The notes below the pieces were generated by a model. The model saw nothing but the letters and a program-made list of their open reading frames with translations. It made no database searches and had not been told where the DNA came from. From the IMG/VR virus record IMGVR_UViG_3300027869_000002, positions 1-62,756 of that record: 62,756 nucleotides of DNA. One strand, given 5' to 3'. Positions 7,804 through 15,035 of this stretch are shown one piece after another. How positions within the stretch are numbered: the first letter of the stretch is position 1; each line of letters opens with the position of its first letter. This DNA is from a virus. The translations under genes and the position numbers were made by a program.

Positions 7804-8064
7804 ATGGCAACCAAAGACACCCTCAACGTACGTGTCACCCGCCTGGAAACCGAGATGGCCCTCCTGGTCAAAACCGTGCGGAAGCTGCGCATCGAATCGA
7901 ACGAACGCGAGAAGCGCATGGACAAACGGTTCGACGCCATGAATGCTCAAATCTTCCAGCTGCACATCGAATCGGACAAGCGCGAAAAGCGCATGGACGA
8001 GCGGATCGGTAGCCTGGTATCCGCCATCGGCGAATTCATCCGCCACCGGAACGGCAAAACTTAA
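7804..8064 (+). CDS. Coiled-coil protein B, 86 aa, paralog of A
   Basis: Starts eight bases after protein A with the same AGGAGATACG leader. It shares the N-terminus (MATKDTLNVRVTRLE) and C-terminus (RHRNGK) with A, but carries an extra internal copy of the REKRMD segment (IESNEREKRMDKR and IESDKREKRMDER), so it has grown by internal duplication. Function unknown. Confidence 0.7.
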   Translation: MATKDTLNVRVTRLETEMALLVKTVRKLRIESNEREKRMDKRFDAMNAQIFQLHIESDKREKRMDERIGSLVSAIGEFIRHRNGKT

Positions 8065-8156
8065 AAAAGCTCCGCTGCGATGCAGTATCTCCGCGCAGGC
8101 GGGGCGTCCGGAGGGAAACCGGGTGCGGGTACGTAACCCCGCGAAAGGATCTTCCC

Positions 8157-8336
8157 ATGCGCACTCTCACCACCCGACAGGCCCGCCAGATGGCCGCCCA
8201 GCGCAAGCGCTACGGCGCCGGCAGCGGCCGCCCGCCAGGCGCGCTCAGCGATAAGCCGCGCTGCCCCTGCGGGGTGATGACGCGCGATCGCGCGCGCAAG
8301 CGCCGGCACGTGTGCGAGGCTGTGGCTGTCGGATAA
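8157..8336 (+). CDS. Small basic protein with Cys motif, 59 aa
   Basis: ATG with GAAAGGAT eight bases upstream. Very basic (RQMAAQRKRYG, RARKRRH), with CPCGVM and a later Cys. Reads as a small nucleic-acid-binding protein. The leader 8065-8156 is GC-rich with a possible GCGGG / CCCGC hairpin. Confidence 0.5.
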   Translation: MRTLTTRQARQMAAQRKRYGAGSGRPPGALSDKPRCPCGVMTRDRARKRRHVCEAVAVG

Positions 8337-8503
8337 GATGAATGGCGGTAGCGTACCGTTGAGTGGCCTGGGGAGCGAAGACCAACAGCGGGTTGTGATT
8401 GAAGGGTCCTCGAAAGGGATCCTGGGAAAGTTACTGCCGAGCCCCCACTCAGCCTGATGTGTTCGTTCGCTCCCCCAAATTCCAAATCTTTGATGTTGCT
8501 GCC

Positions 8504-8527
8504 GCGCCGGTCAGGCCTGCCCGGCGC
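8504..8527. terminator. Hairpin between convergent genes
   Basis: Stem GCGCCGG / CCGGCGC (8504-8510 with 8521-8527) with an internally palindromic 10-base loop. It lies between the convergent ends at 8336 and 8538. There is no clear U-tract on either side, so it may be a weak or factor-assisted bidirectional terminator. The rest of 8337-8537 shows no gene. Confidence 0.4.
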
Positions 8528-8537
8528 TAGTAAAACC

Positions 8538-8810
8538 TCACTGCCCCTTCAATCGCTGCTGACCAGGTAATAGAACCGATTTTCCAGGCGGCTCCGGGTT
8601 TACAACACACCCATGCCGTTCCAGGACTGAGGCGCGATATTCGTCATAGGTAGCCTCGCGCAAAATGAACAGGGGCGGCGGGGGAAATATTGGGCAATCC
8701 TCGGGGCGCAGCGTCAGTACTGAATCGCGCGGGCAAAGTGGACAGCCAGGTCCGCAGACGGTCCCGATGGGGTGCGGAGCGGCGAAGCTGATAATAATTT
8801 CTCCAATCAC
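8538..8810 (-). CDS. Hypothetical protein with CxxC motif, 90 aa
   Basis: Last gene of the leftward operon, overlapping its upstream neighbour by four bases. GPGCPLCPRD carries a CxxC. The C-terminal part is hydrophilic. No family recognised. Confidence 0.6.
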   Translation of the reverse strand: MIGEIIISFAAPHPIGTVCGPGCPLCPRDSVLTLRPEDCPIFPPPPLFILREATYDEYRASVLERHGCVVNPEPPGKSVLLPGQQRLKGQ

Positions 8811-9055
8811 GGCAGGTCCACCTTGATCGGCAGCACCATCCCGCGCGGGTCGGTACCGAAGCGGACGAATCGTTGCAGCGGGTCCGGCTCATCCAGAAAT
8901 TCCATCTCGATCATGTGCGGGCCGTCTTTCAGCGCCTCCGCGTGACGATCCGCGAGCATCGCGATAGCCATGTCCTCGGCGCCGTCGTCGATCGCCACCA
9001 TGTCGGTGAACTGCAGCACGCCGTCCTTATAGCCGCGAATCGCGAGGTTGATCAC
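8807..9055 (-). CDS. Hypothetical protein, 82 aa
   Basis: Flanked by four-base overlaps on both sides. Acidic, mixed alpha/beta (INLAIRGYKDGVLQF). No family recognised. Confidence 0.65.
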   Translation of the reverse strand: MINLAIRGYKDGVLQFTDMVAIDDGAEDMAIAMLADRHAEALKDGPHMIEMEFLDEPDPLQRFVRFGTDPRGMVLPIKVDLP

Positions 9056-9261
9056 ACGTCCCTCCGCTCACCATTCAGGTATTGCACGATGGCCCCCAGG
9101 CTGGGAAATTCCTTCTTTCGATTGTTCGTGGTGTACAGCCAGCCGTCCTCCGTCTTGCTGATGGTCTCGATCCCGCGTTCGTAGTGGTCCATGCCCACCC
9201 GGCTGAATCCTTGGCAGCCGAGCACGAAAAGCGCGTCTTTGGGGATGAATTGTTTTTTCAT
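9052..9261 (-). CDS. Hypothetical protein, 69 aa
   Basis: The ATG at 9261 overlaps the upstream stop and is preceded by a short purine run; the longer upstream extension overlaps a real gene and is rejected. Beta-rich middle (DGWLYTTNNRKKEFPS). Unknown function. Confidence 0.6.
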   Translation of the reverse strand: MKKQFIPKDALFVLGCQGFSRVGMDHYERGIETISKTEDGWLYTTNNRKKEFPSLGAIVQYLNGERRDV

Positions 9262-9578
9262 CGCCCCACTCCAAATTCCGCCTGCAGCTCCGCGATCAGC
9301 GCGCGCACGTCCAGCTTGTGCACCCGCGCGAACCTCACCGGCCCCAGCGCGTGTAGCGATTGATTTCCCGTGCTGTGATGCTTCCAACAGAGCGGGATGG
9401 CATCCAGGTCCGAGGCTTTCTGCCCCATCCCGTGCGGTCCGGTATGCGCCGCTTCTATGCCCCACGTGCGGCCACAGACGGCGCAGGGACGCGTCCGGAC
9501 CAGGGCGAGGTAGCGCGAGTCCCGGACTGGGGAGTTGCGCGCGTAGGCGGGGCGCGGGCGCACGGCAAAGGCGGTCAT
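9258..9578 (-). CDS. Ref / DUF968-like HNH nuclease, 106 aa
   Basis: The start at 9578 overlaps the stop of the preceding microgene (ATGA). Motif order CAVCG, IEAAHTGPHGMG, DLDAIPLCWKHH matches the HNH-like core of the DUF968 family that includes the P1 Ref recombination-enhancement nuclease. Metal ligands Cys/Cys/His/His are present. It probably acts on recombination or replication intermediates; that role is inferred from family. Confidence 0.7.
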   Translation of the reverse strand: MTAFAVRPRPAYARNSPVRDSRYLALVRTRPCAVCGRTWGIEAAHTGPHGMGQKASDLDAIPLCWKHHSTGNQSLHALGPVRFARVHKLDVRALIAELQAEFGVGR

Positions 9579-9673
9579 AGGCGGCCTCTGCGAATTGAGA
9601 ACGTGAGCACGAACCACTTCCAGCACAGCCATTCCCACCAGGTATATTCGGTTGGCCCAGTTTTCTTAGGCAT
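9575..9673 (-). CDS. Trp-rich microprotein 1, 32 aa
   Basis: The ATG follows a GGAGCCCCCC leader and the stop overlaps the nuclease start (ATGA). The protein contains EYTWWEWLCWKWFVLTF, shared with the microproteins at 10621-10758 and 57889-57966. Its six tryptophans and hydrophobic end suggest membrane association or protein docking. Confidence 0.6.
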   Translation of the reverse strand: MPKKTGPTEYTWWEWLCWKWFVLTFSIRRGRL

Positions 9674-10016
9674 TGGGGGGCTCCTTTTTGTTTGCTGCCG
9701 CGCGGGTCACGGCCGTGCCCCGCGCTAGGTCCGGTCTCCGGCACGTGCAGGTCTTCGCGACAGGCCAGCCCTTCTGACAGTCCAGATCGTGGGCGCTCGG
9801 ATGCGGGCAGCGTTCCTCAGCCCAAAACGTGAACTTCGGATGGGTGATCTTCTCTCCGCGATGCATGATGATTTGAGCCATCGTGGAATCCAGGCCCGTG
9901 AAATGCTCGATGACGCGGAAGAAAGCCGGCACCACTTCCTGATCCATTATCGGGATCGCCCGCTCCTCCAATGGCCGGAAGCCCGGCTCCGCGATGAAGT
10001 AGGTGTAAGCTTTCAC
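9666..10016 (-). CDS. Hypothetical protein, 116 aa
   Basis: Overlaps the upstream gene by four bases and the microprotein by eight. The C-terminus has Cys residues (RCPHPSAHDLDC, KTCTCRRP) that may bind metal. No family recognised. Confidence 0.6.
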   Translation of the reverse strand: MKAYTYFIAEPGFRPLEERAIPIMDQEVVPAFFRVIEHFTGLDSTMAQIIMHRGEKITHPKFTFWAEERCPHPSAHDLDCQKGWPVAKTCTCRRPDLARGTAVTRAAANKKEPPNA

Positions 10017-10618
10017 CGTCCGCCTCCCTGGATGACCACCGTGTTAGCCATGGCCCTGAGATCCTCGCCGGTGAATGCCGGCATCTGGAAGCCCAGCGTC
10101 TTGGCGTGCAGGGTGGCCTTATGCGCGGCGGTGACCGCCAGACACAGCGCGGCTTCGAGTCCGGAGATCTCGCCGGATCTGGCGGATCCGCTCGGCGGAC
10201 GTGGCGAGCATGCCGGCAGTTTCTCGACGACAAAAGTTCCGTCCGTCTGCTCTCCGGTGCGCTTCGATTCTGCCACCGGCTGCGGGGTGCGCCTTTCTGC
10301 AATCGGCTGCACGGGCAGGGATTCTGCATCGATCAGCCACCGGGTTACCGTCTTGCCGTTTGCGCCGGGCTTCTGGGATTTAGTGATGATCACCGGCTGG
10401 CCGGGCTGGATCGCGCGGTCCACCATCTGCTGAGTCACCGAGGCTGCAGCGGCTTCGGAGAGATAGAAGCAGCGGTGATCCGTGGTCGAGAACATCATCT
10501 GCCAGCCGCCCCCGAATTGCGAAGCCACGCGCTTGCCTTCGGCGAAGGCGAGGGTGAGTAACACCGGCACGTTAGCGGGGAATTCGATCTTGGCGCGAAG
10601 TGCTTGCGGTGCGGCCAT
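10013..10618 (-). CDS. Conserved phage protein, possible OB-fold DNA-binding protein, 201 aa
   Basis: Residues 1-95 have alternating beta strands (RAKIEFPANVPVLLTLAF, MMFSTTDHRCFYLSE, QPVIITKSQ). This pattern recurs in phage proteins that sit in early or replication operons and would fit a single-strand-binding OB fold. A proline-rich linker is followed by a helical C-terminus. The assignment is tentative. Confidence 0.5.
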   Translation of the reverse strand: MAAPQALRAKIEFPANVPVLLTLAFAEGKRVASQFGGGWQMMFSTTDHRCFYLSEAAAASVTQQMVDRAIQPGQPVIITKSQKPGANGKTVTRWLIDAESLPVQPIAERRTPQPVAESKRTGEQTDGTFVVEKLPACSPRPPSGSARSGEISGLEAALCLAVTAAHKATLHAKTLGFQMPAFTGEDLRAMANTVVIQGGGR

Positions 10619-10620
10619 CG

Positions 10621-10758
10621 CTAGATCCCCCTCCCGGAAAGCATGTTACCTCCGGTGCGCCAGTGGAAGCTGACAACCAGCCAGCGCCAGCATAGCCATT
10701 CCCAGGCGGTGTAGTGCGCCGCGTTTCGCGTTCTGTGGGTGTAGTGAATCCGTGCCAT
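10621..10758 (-). CDS. Trp-rich microprotein 2, 45 aa
   Basis: The ATG at 10758 shares one base with the upstream stop (TAATG). It contains HYTAWEWLCWRWLVVSFHW, closely matching microprotein 1. Located immediately upstream of the OB-like gene. Confidence 0.6.
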   Translation of the reverse strand: MARIHYTHRTRNAAHYTAWEWLCWRWLVVSFHWRTGGNMLSGRGI

Positions 10759-11081
10759 TATGCCACCTCCGAATATTCAAACTCGAAACTGCCCTGTTGG
10801 CGAACCGGCCCGCGCCGCAGGTATTCCAGCTCGTCCTCGGGCTCCGGATCAGACTGCCGCGCTAACCGCTCCAGCTCCGCGGCGAGCAGCAGCGCGCGCC
10901 GCTCGTCTTCCATCGATGGCGCGGGGAGTTCCGCGTCCGCCCGCTCGTCGCCGTTGTCCCAGGCGAGCTCGTCGGCGTTGAGGCCGCTGATTTCTTCGGG
11001 GTCGTAATCTGCGGGGTGCTCGCGGATCTCGTAGCTGTCGCTGAAGTACGAGGGGTCCGGGCATACGCTGTATTGGCTCAT
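10758..11081 (-). CDS. Acidic protein, 107 aa, first gene of the leftward operon
   Basis: Preceded by AAAAAGGAGC. Strongly acidic (Asp/Glu rich throughout) with a helical Leu/Glu/Arg stretch around residues 62-90. Its position right after the divergent promoter region could fit an anti-repressor or DNA-mimic role, but there is no direct evidence. Confidence 0.65.
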   Translation of the reverse strand: MSQYSVCPDPSYFSDSYEIREHPADYDPEEISGLNADELAWDNGDERADAELPAPSMEDERRALLLAAELERLARQSDPEPEDELEYLRRGPVRQQGSFEFEYSEVA

Positions 11082-11104
11082 TGGTTGCTCCTTTTTCCAA
11101 TAGA

Positions 11105-11126
11105 GGGCGCACAGCGCTGTGCGCCC
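11105..11126. promoter_or_regulatory. Perfect 22-bp palindrome in the leader of the leftward operon
   Basis: GGGCGCACAGC followed by its exact reverse complement. It lies between the leftward promoter and the first gene's ribosome site. It may be a protein-binding dyad or an mRNA hairpin. No U-tract follows on the transcribed strand. Confidence 0.6.
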
Positions 11127-11208
11127 CCGAGGGTCCTTTCCGGCCTGGAGGACCTTCCGTCCCCAGGTCCGGGGGTAGTCCCTCTCGATTCTGTTTGAGT
11201 CTCTTTGT

Positions 11209-11222
11209 GTGCTAGCGCTAGC
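11209..11222. promoter_or_regulatory. Operator-like dyad TGCTAGCGCTAGCA
   Basis: Perfect 14-bp palindrome built from two GCTAGC units, 13 bases downstream of the leftward -10. Related GCTAGC or GCGCTAG units lie within the spacers of both divergent promoters (11245-11250 and 11295-11301). Confidence 0.65.
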
Positions 11223-11234
11223 ATCGTCTATTCC

Positions 11235-11263
11235 AGTATGCTATGCTAGCGGTAGGATGTCAA
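11235..11263 (-). promoter_or_regulatory. Leftward promoter of the divergent pair
   Basis: On the minus strand TTGACA (11263-11258), 17-base spacer containing GCTAGC, and CATACT (11240-11235). Drives the operon 11081 to 8538. Confidence 0.65.
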
Positions 11264-11280
11264 TAGGGTAAACGAAGGTT

Positions 11281-11309
11281 TTGACAAAATACTTGCGCTA
11301 GTATACTAT
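11281..11309 (+). promoter_or_regulatory. Rightward promoter of the divergent pair
   Basis: Perfect TTGACA at 11281-11286. With a 17-base spacer the -10 is TACTAT (11304-11309); with 15 bases it is TATACT. TAGTATACTA at 11300-11309 is a perfect palindrome over the -10. Transcription would begin around 11314-11317, right at the ATG at 11318, so the mRNA is probably leaderless. Confidence 0.65.
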
Positions 11310-11317
11310 TGGGAACC

Positions 11318-11488
11318 ATGTCGAACGACGCTGCGAAAGAGTTGGGCCAGAGACGCTGGGAGGGTAAGACGGCGGAGGAGAGAAAAGAGCACATGCGCAA
11401 GATGGCGCAGGCTCGGTGGGGTGTGCCCAAGAAGCAGGCAACGAAGAAAAAGGCAGGCGTGAAGGGGAAGGGGAAGGCGAAGAGCTAG
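11318..11488 (+). CDS. Small basic protein from a probably leaderless mRNA, 56 aa
   Basis: There is no ribosome site and the predicted transcription start falls within a few bases of the ATG. Residues 1-35 are a helical AARE-type segment (ELGQRRWEGKTAEERKEHM, then AQARWG). The tail is Lys/Gly/Ala-rich and histone-like. It may be a DNA-binding product of the switch region; not a recognisable repressor. Confidence 0.6.
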   Translation: MSNDAAKELGQRRWEGKTAEERKEHMRKMAQARWGVPKKQATKKKAGVKGKGKAKS

Positions 11489-11536
11489 ACTTATGTGGAC
11501 TTGCGCCGTTTGGTCGCCGCAAGGCAGAATGCAGGC

Positions 11537-12229
11537 ATGAAAAAAACGATCTGTTTCATCGTGCTGTTTTTGGGCCGCTGCATCGCTGGCGCGCCCGCAT
11601 TCGATGCTGATCCGCCAAAACTGCTGGGGATGAGCCTTCGTGATTTCCTGAACGCCTACCCGAGTGAGTGCAAGAAGGTGTTCCGATTACGCGAACTTCC
11701 CCCGCACACATTTCAGGGTCTGTCGATTCCCGCGAGCGCATATGACCTCCACGCCAGTTTCAGGATTAACTACGGCGAAGAAGTCTACCGGTGCGAAATC
11801 CGGCATCGCGCAAAGGAGATTCTCCGAGGATTTCCTGCCAAAATTTTGCAAGAGCGTCTTTACATCAAGGCTGGCCGGATTGCGGAGGTGCAGATCCAAA
11901 CCAATTCACCTGAAGTGATGGATCACTTCCAGCAGGCCTTCGGGGCCTCCGATACGTTGGCTTTGGGGTTCGAGGATCATTCCAATTCTAGGGAAGTGGC
12001 CTACAGTGAGGGCGGCTATTCTTCAATCACCACACTCTCCAGCGCCTCAGAATCCTCCTTTCAAAAATGGACCAAGTGTTCGTTTCTGGTCATCTTGGCG
12101 TTCCATTCGATTGAGAGCTTTCAGAGCGGGTTGTCTTCGTCAGGATTGACCGCGACTTTCCGACCGTTGGAAGAGGGCGAAATCGGCACGCTCGATTACA
12201 AGCACGGATGTCCACAGGGGAAGAAGTGA
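11537..12229 (+). CDS. Exported protein, 230 aa, unknown
   Basis: The ATG at 11537 is chosen because it starts a clean signal peptide (MKKTICFIVLFLGRCIAGAPAF); the frame is open further upstream. The mature part has an alternation of charged helices and beta strands and three cysteines. No family recognised. It leads a set of exported or membrane-anchored genes (to 14805) that look like lysogenic-conversion cargo. Confidence 0.65.
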   Translation: MKKTICFIVLFLGRCIAGAPAFDADPPKLLGMSLRDFLNAYPSECKKVFRLRELPPHTFQGLSIPASAYDLHASFRINYGEEVYRCEIRHRAKEILRGFPAKILQERLYIKAGRIAEVQIQTNSPEVMDHFQQAFGASDTLALGFEDHSNSREVAYSEGGYSSITTLSSASESSFQKWTKCSFLVILAFHSIESFQSGLSSSGLTATFRPLEEGEIGTLDYKHGCPQGKK

Positions 12230-12648
12230 GCGACGAAACCGAGAAACTCCTAGCCCGCGAAGCCGCCCAGCTTGAAGACACCAAGCGCTTCAACGCGGAG
12301 CGCGAGCTGGCCCTGCTTCTCGCCCCCGAAAAATGGGCTGAACTGAAGCGGGCATTCAGCGAACTGTGTGCGGAGATCTCAGCCCACACCCACAGCTTTG
12401 AATTTGAGTGCGAAGAGTCCGGCCACCGTTTTCAGGTGAACAAAGTGGTGCGGGGCACAGCGTTGCCCGCCGCCACGTTCACGTTCGAGCCCAGAATTCC
12501 CGCCATTCGTTACGAGATTGGGGAGAAGGGCTCGGGCGTGATCACGTTCGCCGTTTCCGGGCAGTCCGTATTTTTCACCATCGGACGCAGCGGTTTCGTG
12601 CTCCGCCAGTTTGTGGGTGATACGCTGATGCGGGTGATGAAAGCATGA
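12226..12648 (+). CDS. Hypothetical protein, 140 aa
   Basis: GTG start overlapping the preceding stop (GTGA). N-terminal helices, then a beta-rich C-terminus (GVITFAVSGQSVFFTIG). Cytoplasmic. Unknown. Confidence 0.6.
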   Translation: MSDETEKLLAREAAQLEDTKRFNAERELALLLAPEKWAELKRAFSELCAEISAHTHSFEFECEESGHRFQVNKVVRGTALPAATFTFEPRIPAIRYEIGEKGSGVITFAVSGQSVFFTIGRSGFVLRQFVGDTLMRVMKA

Positions 12649-12670
12649 CGTGCGGCAACTGCATCGACCG

Positions 12671-12780
12671 ATCACCAGCCGGGCATGCGGTAAGGAGGCG
12701 CGCGGCAAGAAACAGCCGACCATCGGCACACTGACGGAGGGATTTCAAAGAGGGAAGCTCAGAAAAGCATAAGGCCTAAT
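12671..12780 (+). repeat. Dispersed intergenic element, copy 1
   Basis: Core CCAGCCGGGCATGCGGTAAG at its 5' side and GGGAAGCTCAGAAAAGCATAA at its 3' side, shared with the copies at 14925, 25092, 26762, 60430, 24900 and 26404. It also contains GGCCTAAT, as found beside copy 5. It lies 28 bases upstream of the exported Cys-rich gene. In one frame it can encode SRACGKEARG... ending GKLRKA-stop. Otherwise 12649-12807 shows nothing. Confidence 0.65.
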
Positions 12781-12807
12781 TCAACTTGGCAGGGGGGAAA
12801 AAGGAAA

Positions 12808-13107
12808 ATGCTACTCAAACGTTCAAAGCTACTTTTCGCGCTGGTCGCACTTCTGGCCAGTGCTTACTCAGGACAGGCCATCTGCCTGCGCGGTACCGGC
12901 ATGGGTCAAAACTATTCATGCTGGGTTATGGATTCCTGCGGCTCTTACATGAAGGGAATCTACTGGCAGTGCATCGAAGAACAGTGCGGGGTGAACTGGG
13001 GAGACGGCTGCTGGCCGGCGAATTTCTACGGGTGTGCCTTCTTCGGCTGCGTGAATCCATTCACCGGCAACTGCACGCCCTGCGCCACGGAGGTGCCCCA
13101 TGCGTAA
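12808..13107 (+). CDS. Secreted Cys-rich protein, 99 aa
   Basis: Strong GGAAAA leader. The signal peptide covers residues 1-25 (KLLFALVALLASAYSGQA). The mature ~74 residues contain ten cysteines, enough for five disulfides, together with many Gly, Trp and Asn. This is the profile of a disulfide-stabilised secreted effector, inhibitor or toxin-like peptide, but no family is recognised. It overlaps the next gene by eight bases. Confidence 0.65.
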   Translation: MLLKRSKLLFALVALLASAYSGQAICLRGTGMGQNYSCWVMDSCGSYMKGIYWQCIEEQCGVNWGDGCWPANFYGCAFFGCVNPFTGNCTPCATEVPHA

Positions 13108-13852
13108 GCCGCTGTTCTGGTATCTGCTGATCGCGGCGTGCGTGGCCGCCTATTATGGCGCCGCCCACTGGACTGTCAAAGTCGCCGCGCAATCCGCCAT
13201 CAGCGTAAAGCCGTTCACGCTCGAATTTGTGACGTACAATTCCGCCGGCAAGCTGGTTGAGGACCGCATCACCGCGCGCAGAAGCGATGGGTCGGAGGTT
13301 ATGGTTTCGATGTCGCCGGCAGGGAAGAACCGCCGCATCGATTTCATGGACGGCGCTTCGATGGCGCTGCTCGACGCGGTGAAGATCCGGATGTCAGGGA
13401 TCGTCGCCGCAGACCGGACTGCCGCCCGAAAGACCATGCTCACAAACCCGCCGACGGATTGTCTCTTTCCCGGCGAGACACTGGCGAGCCGCACCACCAC
13501 TGGAGGCGTGGCCGTCAACGTGGTCAAATCAACCAGGGGGAGTTATAGCCTGACTGAGGACCGCGCGCCCGCGTACGCTTGCAAGGCGCTCGATGCCCTC
13601 GGCCAGGACCTGCAGCCGGATGGCACCTGGGTTACCCGCTTCCAGGCCCGCCTGGTGGCCTTCACGCCCGGCGAACCGGATGCAAGGATCTTTGCACCCG
13701 GCGACGGATATCGCGAAATGTCGCCCTCGCAGGTCCGCGACGAAGCACTGCGCGGTCAGGGGGTCACCAAGCAATCCTGTCCCGCCTGCTTCTCGCAAAG
13801 CGCCCAGGACATGGACGCGGAGTATAACGCGGCCCAGGGGAGGAAGCCGTAA
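13100..13852 (+). CDS. Membrane-anchored periplasmic protein, 250 aa
   Basis: An N-terminal hydrophobic helix (FWYLLIAACVAAYYGAA) precedes a beta-rich domain with paired strands (FTLEFVTYNSAGKLVEDRI, SYSLTEDRAPAYACKAL). Two cysteines occur in SCPACF near the end. Resembles the style of host periplasmic proteins. Translationally coupled to the Cys-rich gene. Confidence 0.65.
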   Translation: MRKPLFWYLLIAACVAAYYGAAHWTVKVAAQSAISVKPFTLEFVTYNSAGKLVEDRITARRSDGSEVMVSMSPAGKNRRIDFMDGASMALLDAVKIRMSGIVAADRTAARKTMLTNPPTDCLFPGETLASRTTTGGVAVNVVKSTRGSYSLTEDRAPAYACKALDALGQDLQPDGTWVTRFQARLVAFTPGEPDARIFAPGDGYREMSPSQVRDEALRGQGVTKQSCPACFSQSAQDMDAEYNAAQGRKP

Positions 13853-13854
13853 GA

Positions 13855-14325
13855 ATGGCGAGCGAAAAGCGCGGCCTGTTCATGGAATCGACGGAGATCG
13901 ATCCCGCGCGCACCGCCGGGGAGATTGTCTCGGAGCTGGTGCGCAACGGGGCTACGTCCATCAATACCGATTACAAGGACGGGCAAGTGTGCGGGCTGCG
14001 CTGGATCATGAAGGTGAACGGCATCGACGTGCTGTTCGATATGCCAGTGCGGATCGATCCGGTAATGGCGATTTTCAAAAAGCGCGCGGAGGACGGCTAC
14101 CGCTCACTCACTCAGGCCGATGAAATCCGGATGCGCGGCAAGGCCGAGCGCGTGGCATGGCGTCAGTTGCTCCGTTGGGTGCAGGCCCAAAACGCCATGA
14201 TCGAAACAGGGATGGTGCAGGCAGCCGAAGTCTACATGCCCTACATGGTCGTGCACGCCTCCGGGCAAACGCTCTTCCAGCACATGAGCGGATCTCAGTT
14301 CAAGATGCTGACAGCCGGGAAGTGA
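13855..14325 (+). CDS. Conserved hypothetical protein, 156 aa
   Basis: Starts two bases after the previous stop. Contains a strand-rich middle (LRWIMKVNGIDVLFDMPVR) and a helix-rich end with RMRGKAERVAWRQLLRWV. This layout occurs in other phages, as a small protein of unknown role. Cytoplasmic. Confidence 0.65.
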   Translation: MASEKRGLFMESTEIDPARTAGEIVSELVRNGATSINTDYKDGQVCGLRWIMKVNGIDVLFDMPVRIDPVMAIFKKRAEDGYRSLTQADEIRMRGKAERVAWRQLLRWVQAQNAMIETGMVQAAEVYMPYMVVHASGQTLFQHMSGSQFKMLTAGK

Positions 14326-14397
14326 ATCCAGCGCGGGGTTAACCTCAGACAACGTTGCGGGCATCACCGGCAGGGGTGGGAAAATCGGAGAACCGTG

Positions 14398-14805
14398 ATG
14401 AAGATTATCTGTCTCGGATTCCTAGTGCTGGTGGCCATCGGCTCCGTAATGAACTCGGTTCAGCAAGAACGGGATCGCGCTGCCGAAGTCAAACGGCAGG
14501 CGTCCCTTACGGAACCGCAGCGCCAGCAGGAAAAACTCAACAACCTGAAACGCAGCGCGGTGGCGAAGGCGCTTGAAAACCGGCTGCTCGATGCAGGATT
14601 CGACGTGCAGTGCACGCCAGTGATAGGCAACGGAGAATTATTTATTACCGGCCCCGTCGTAAACCGGGTGTTCGCGCGGCACTTCATGACCCGCGAGACG
14701 GTCAAGTCACTCAGAAAGGCTGGCTTTGACACCCTCGCCTTTTCGAACGGCACAAGCGCACTCTCCGCCTCGACCTATTCCGAGCGTTATGATCTGACCC
14801 GGTAG
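14398..14805 (+). CDS. Membrane-anchored coiled-coil protein, 136 aa
   Basis: The ATG at 14398 is preferred over the GTG three bases earlier. N-terminal helix (IICLGFLVLVAIGSVM), then a Gln/Glu/Arg coiled-coil of about 45 residues, then an alpha/beta tail with FITGPVVNRVFARHFM. Ends the accessory unit. Unknown. Confidence 0.6.
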   Translation: MKIICLGFLVLVAIGSVMNSVQQERDRAAEVKRQASLTEPQRQQEKLNNLKRSAVAKALENRLLDAGFDVQCTPVIGNGELFITGPVVNRVFARHFMTRETVKSLRKAGFDTLAFSNGTSALSASTYSERYDLTR

Positions 14806-14924
14806 CTTCCGTCGCCCACAGCCAGCACGTCACTTCCCAGTCCCAATCGTCCGAGCCGATTTCGCATTCGATATCCGTGCTGCGGGTGTCCATAGGGGAG
14901 CCTCGAACGTGCGGACGATGTGAC

Positions 14925-15033
14925 TACCAGAGACCATCCGGGCATGCGGTAGGAGACGCCCGGCAGTAGATCACTGACAAGGTGCAACTGAAGCCGCGAG
15001 CGATTAGAAGGCGGCGAAGCTCCGAAAGGCATA
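14925..15033 (+). repeat. Dispersed intergenic element, copy 2
   Basis: Shares CCGGGCATGCGGTAGGAG with copies 1 and 5, and AAGGTGCAAC, GAGCGATT and GCGAAGCTCC with copy 5. It lies between the convergent ends at 14805 and 15036. The C-terminal AAKLRKA-stop of its small reading frame is kept, but the frame is interrupted upstream. The rest of 14806-15035 shows no gene. Confidence 0.65.
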
Positions 15034-15035
15034 AA

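Noticed and set aside
14711-14893. Minus-strand frame of 60 codons
   Set aside because: It runs antisense over the end of the gene at 14398-14805 and into the dispersed element, with no ribosome site.
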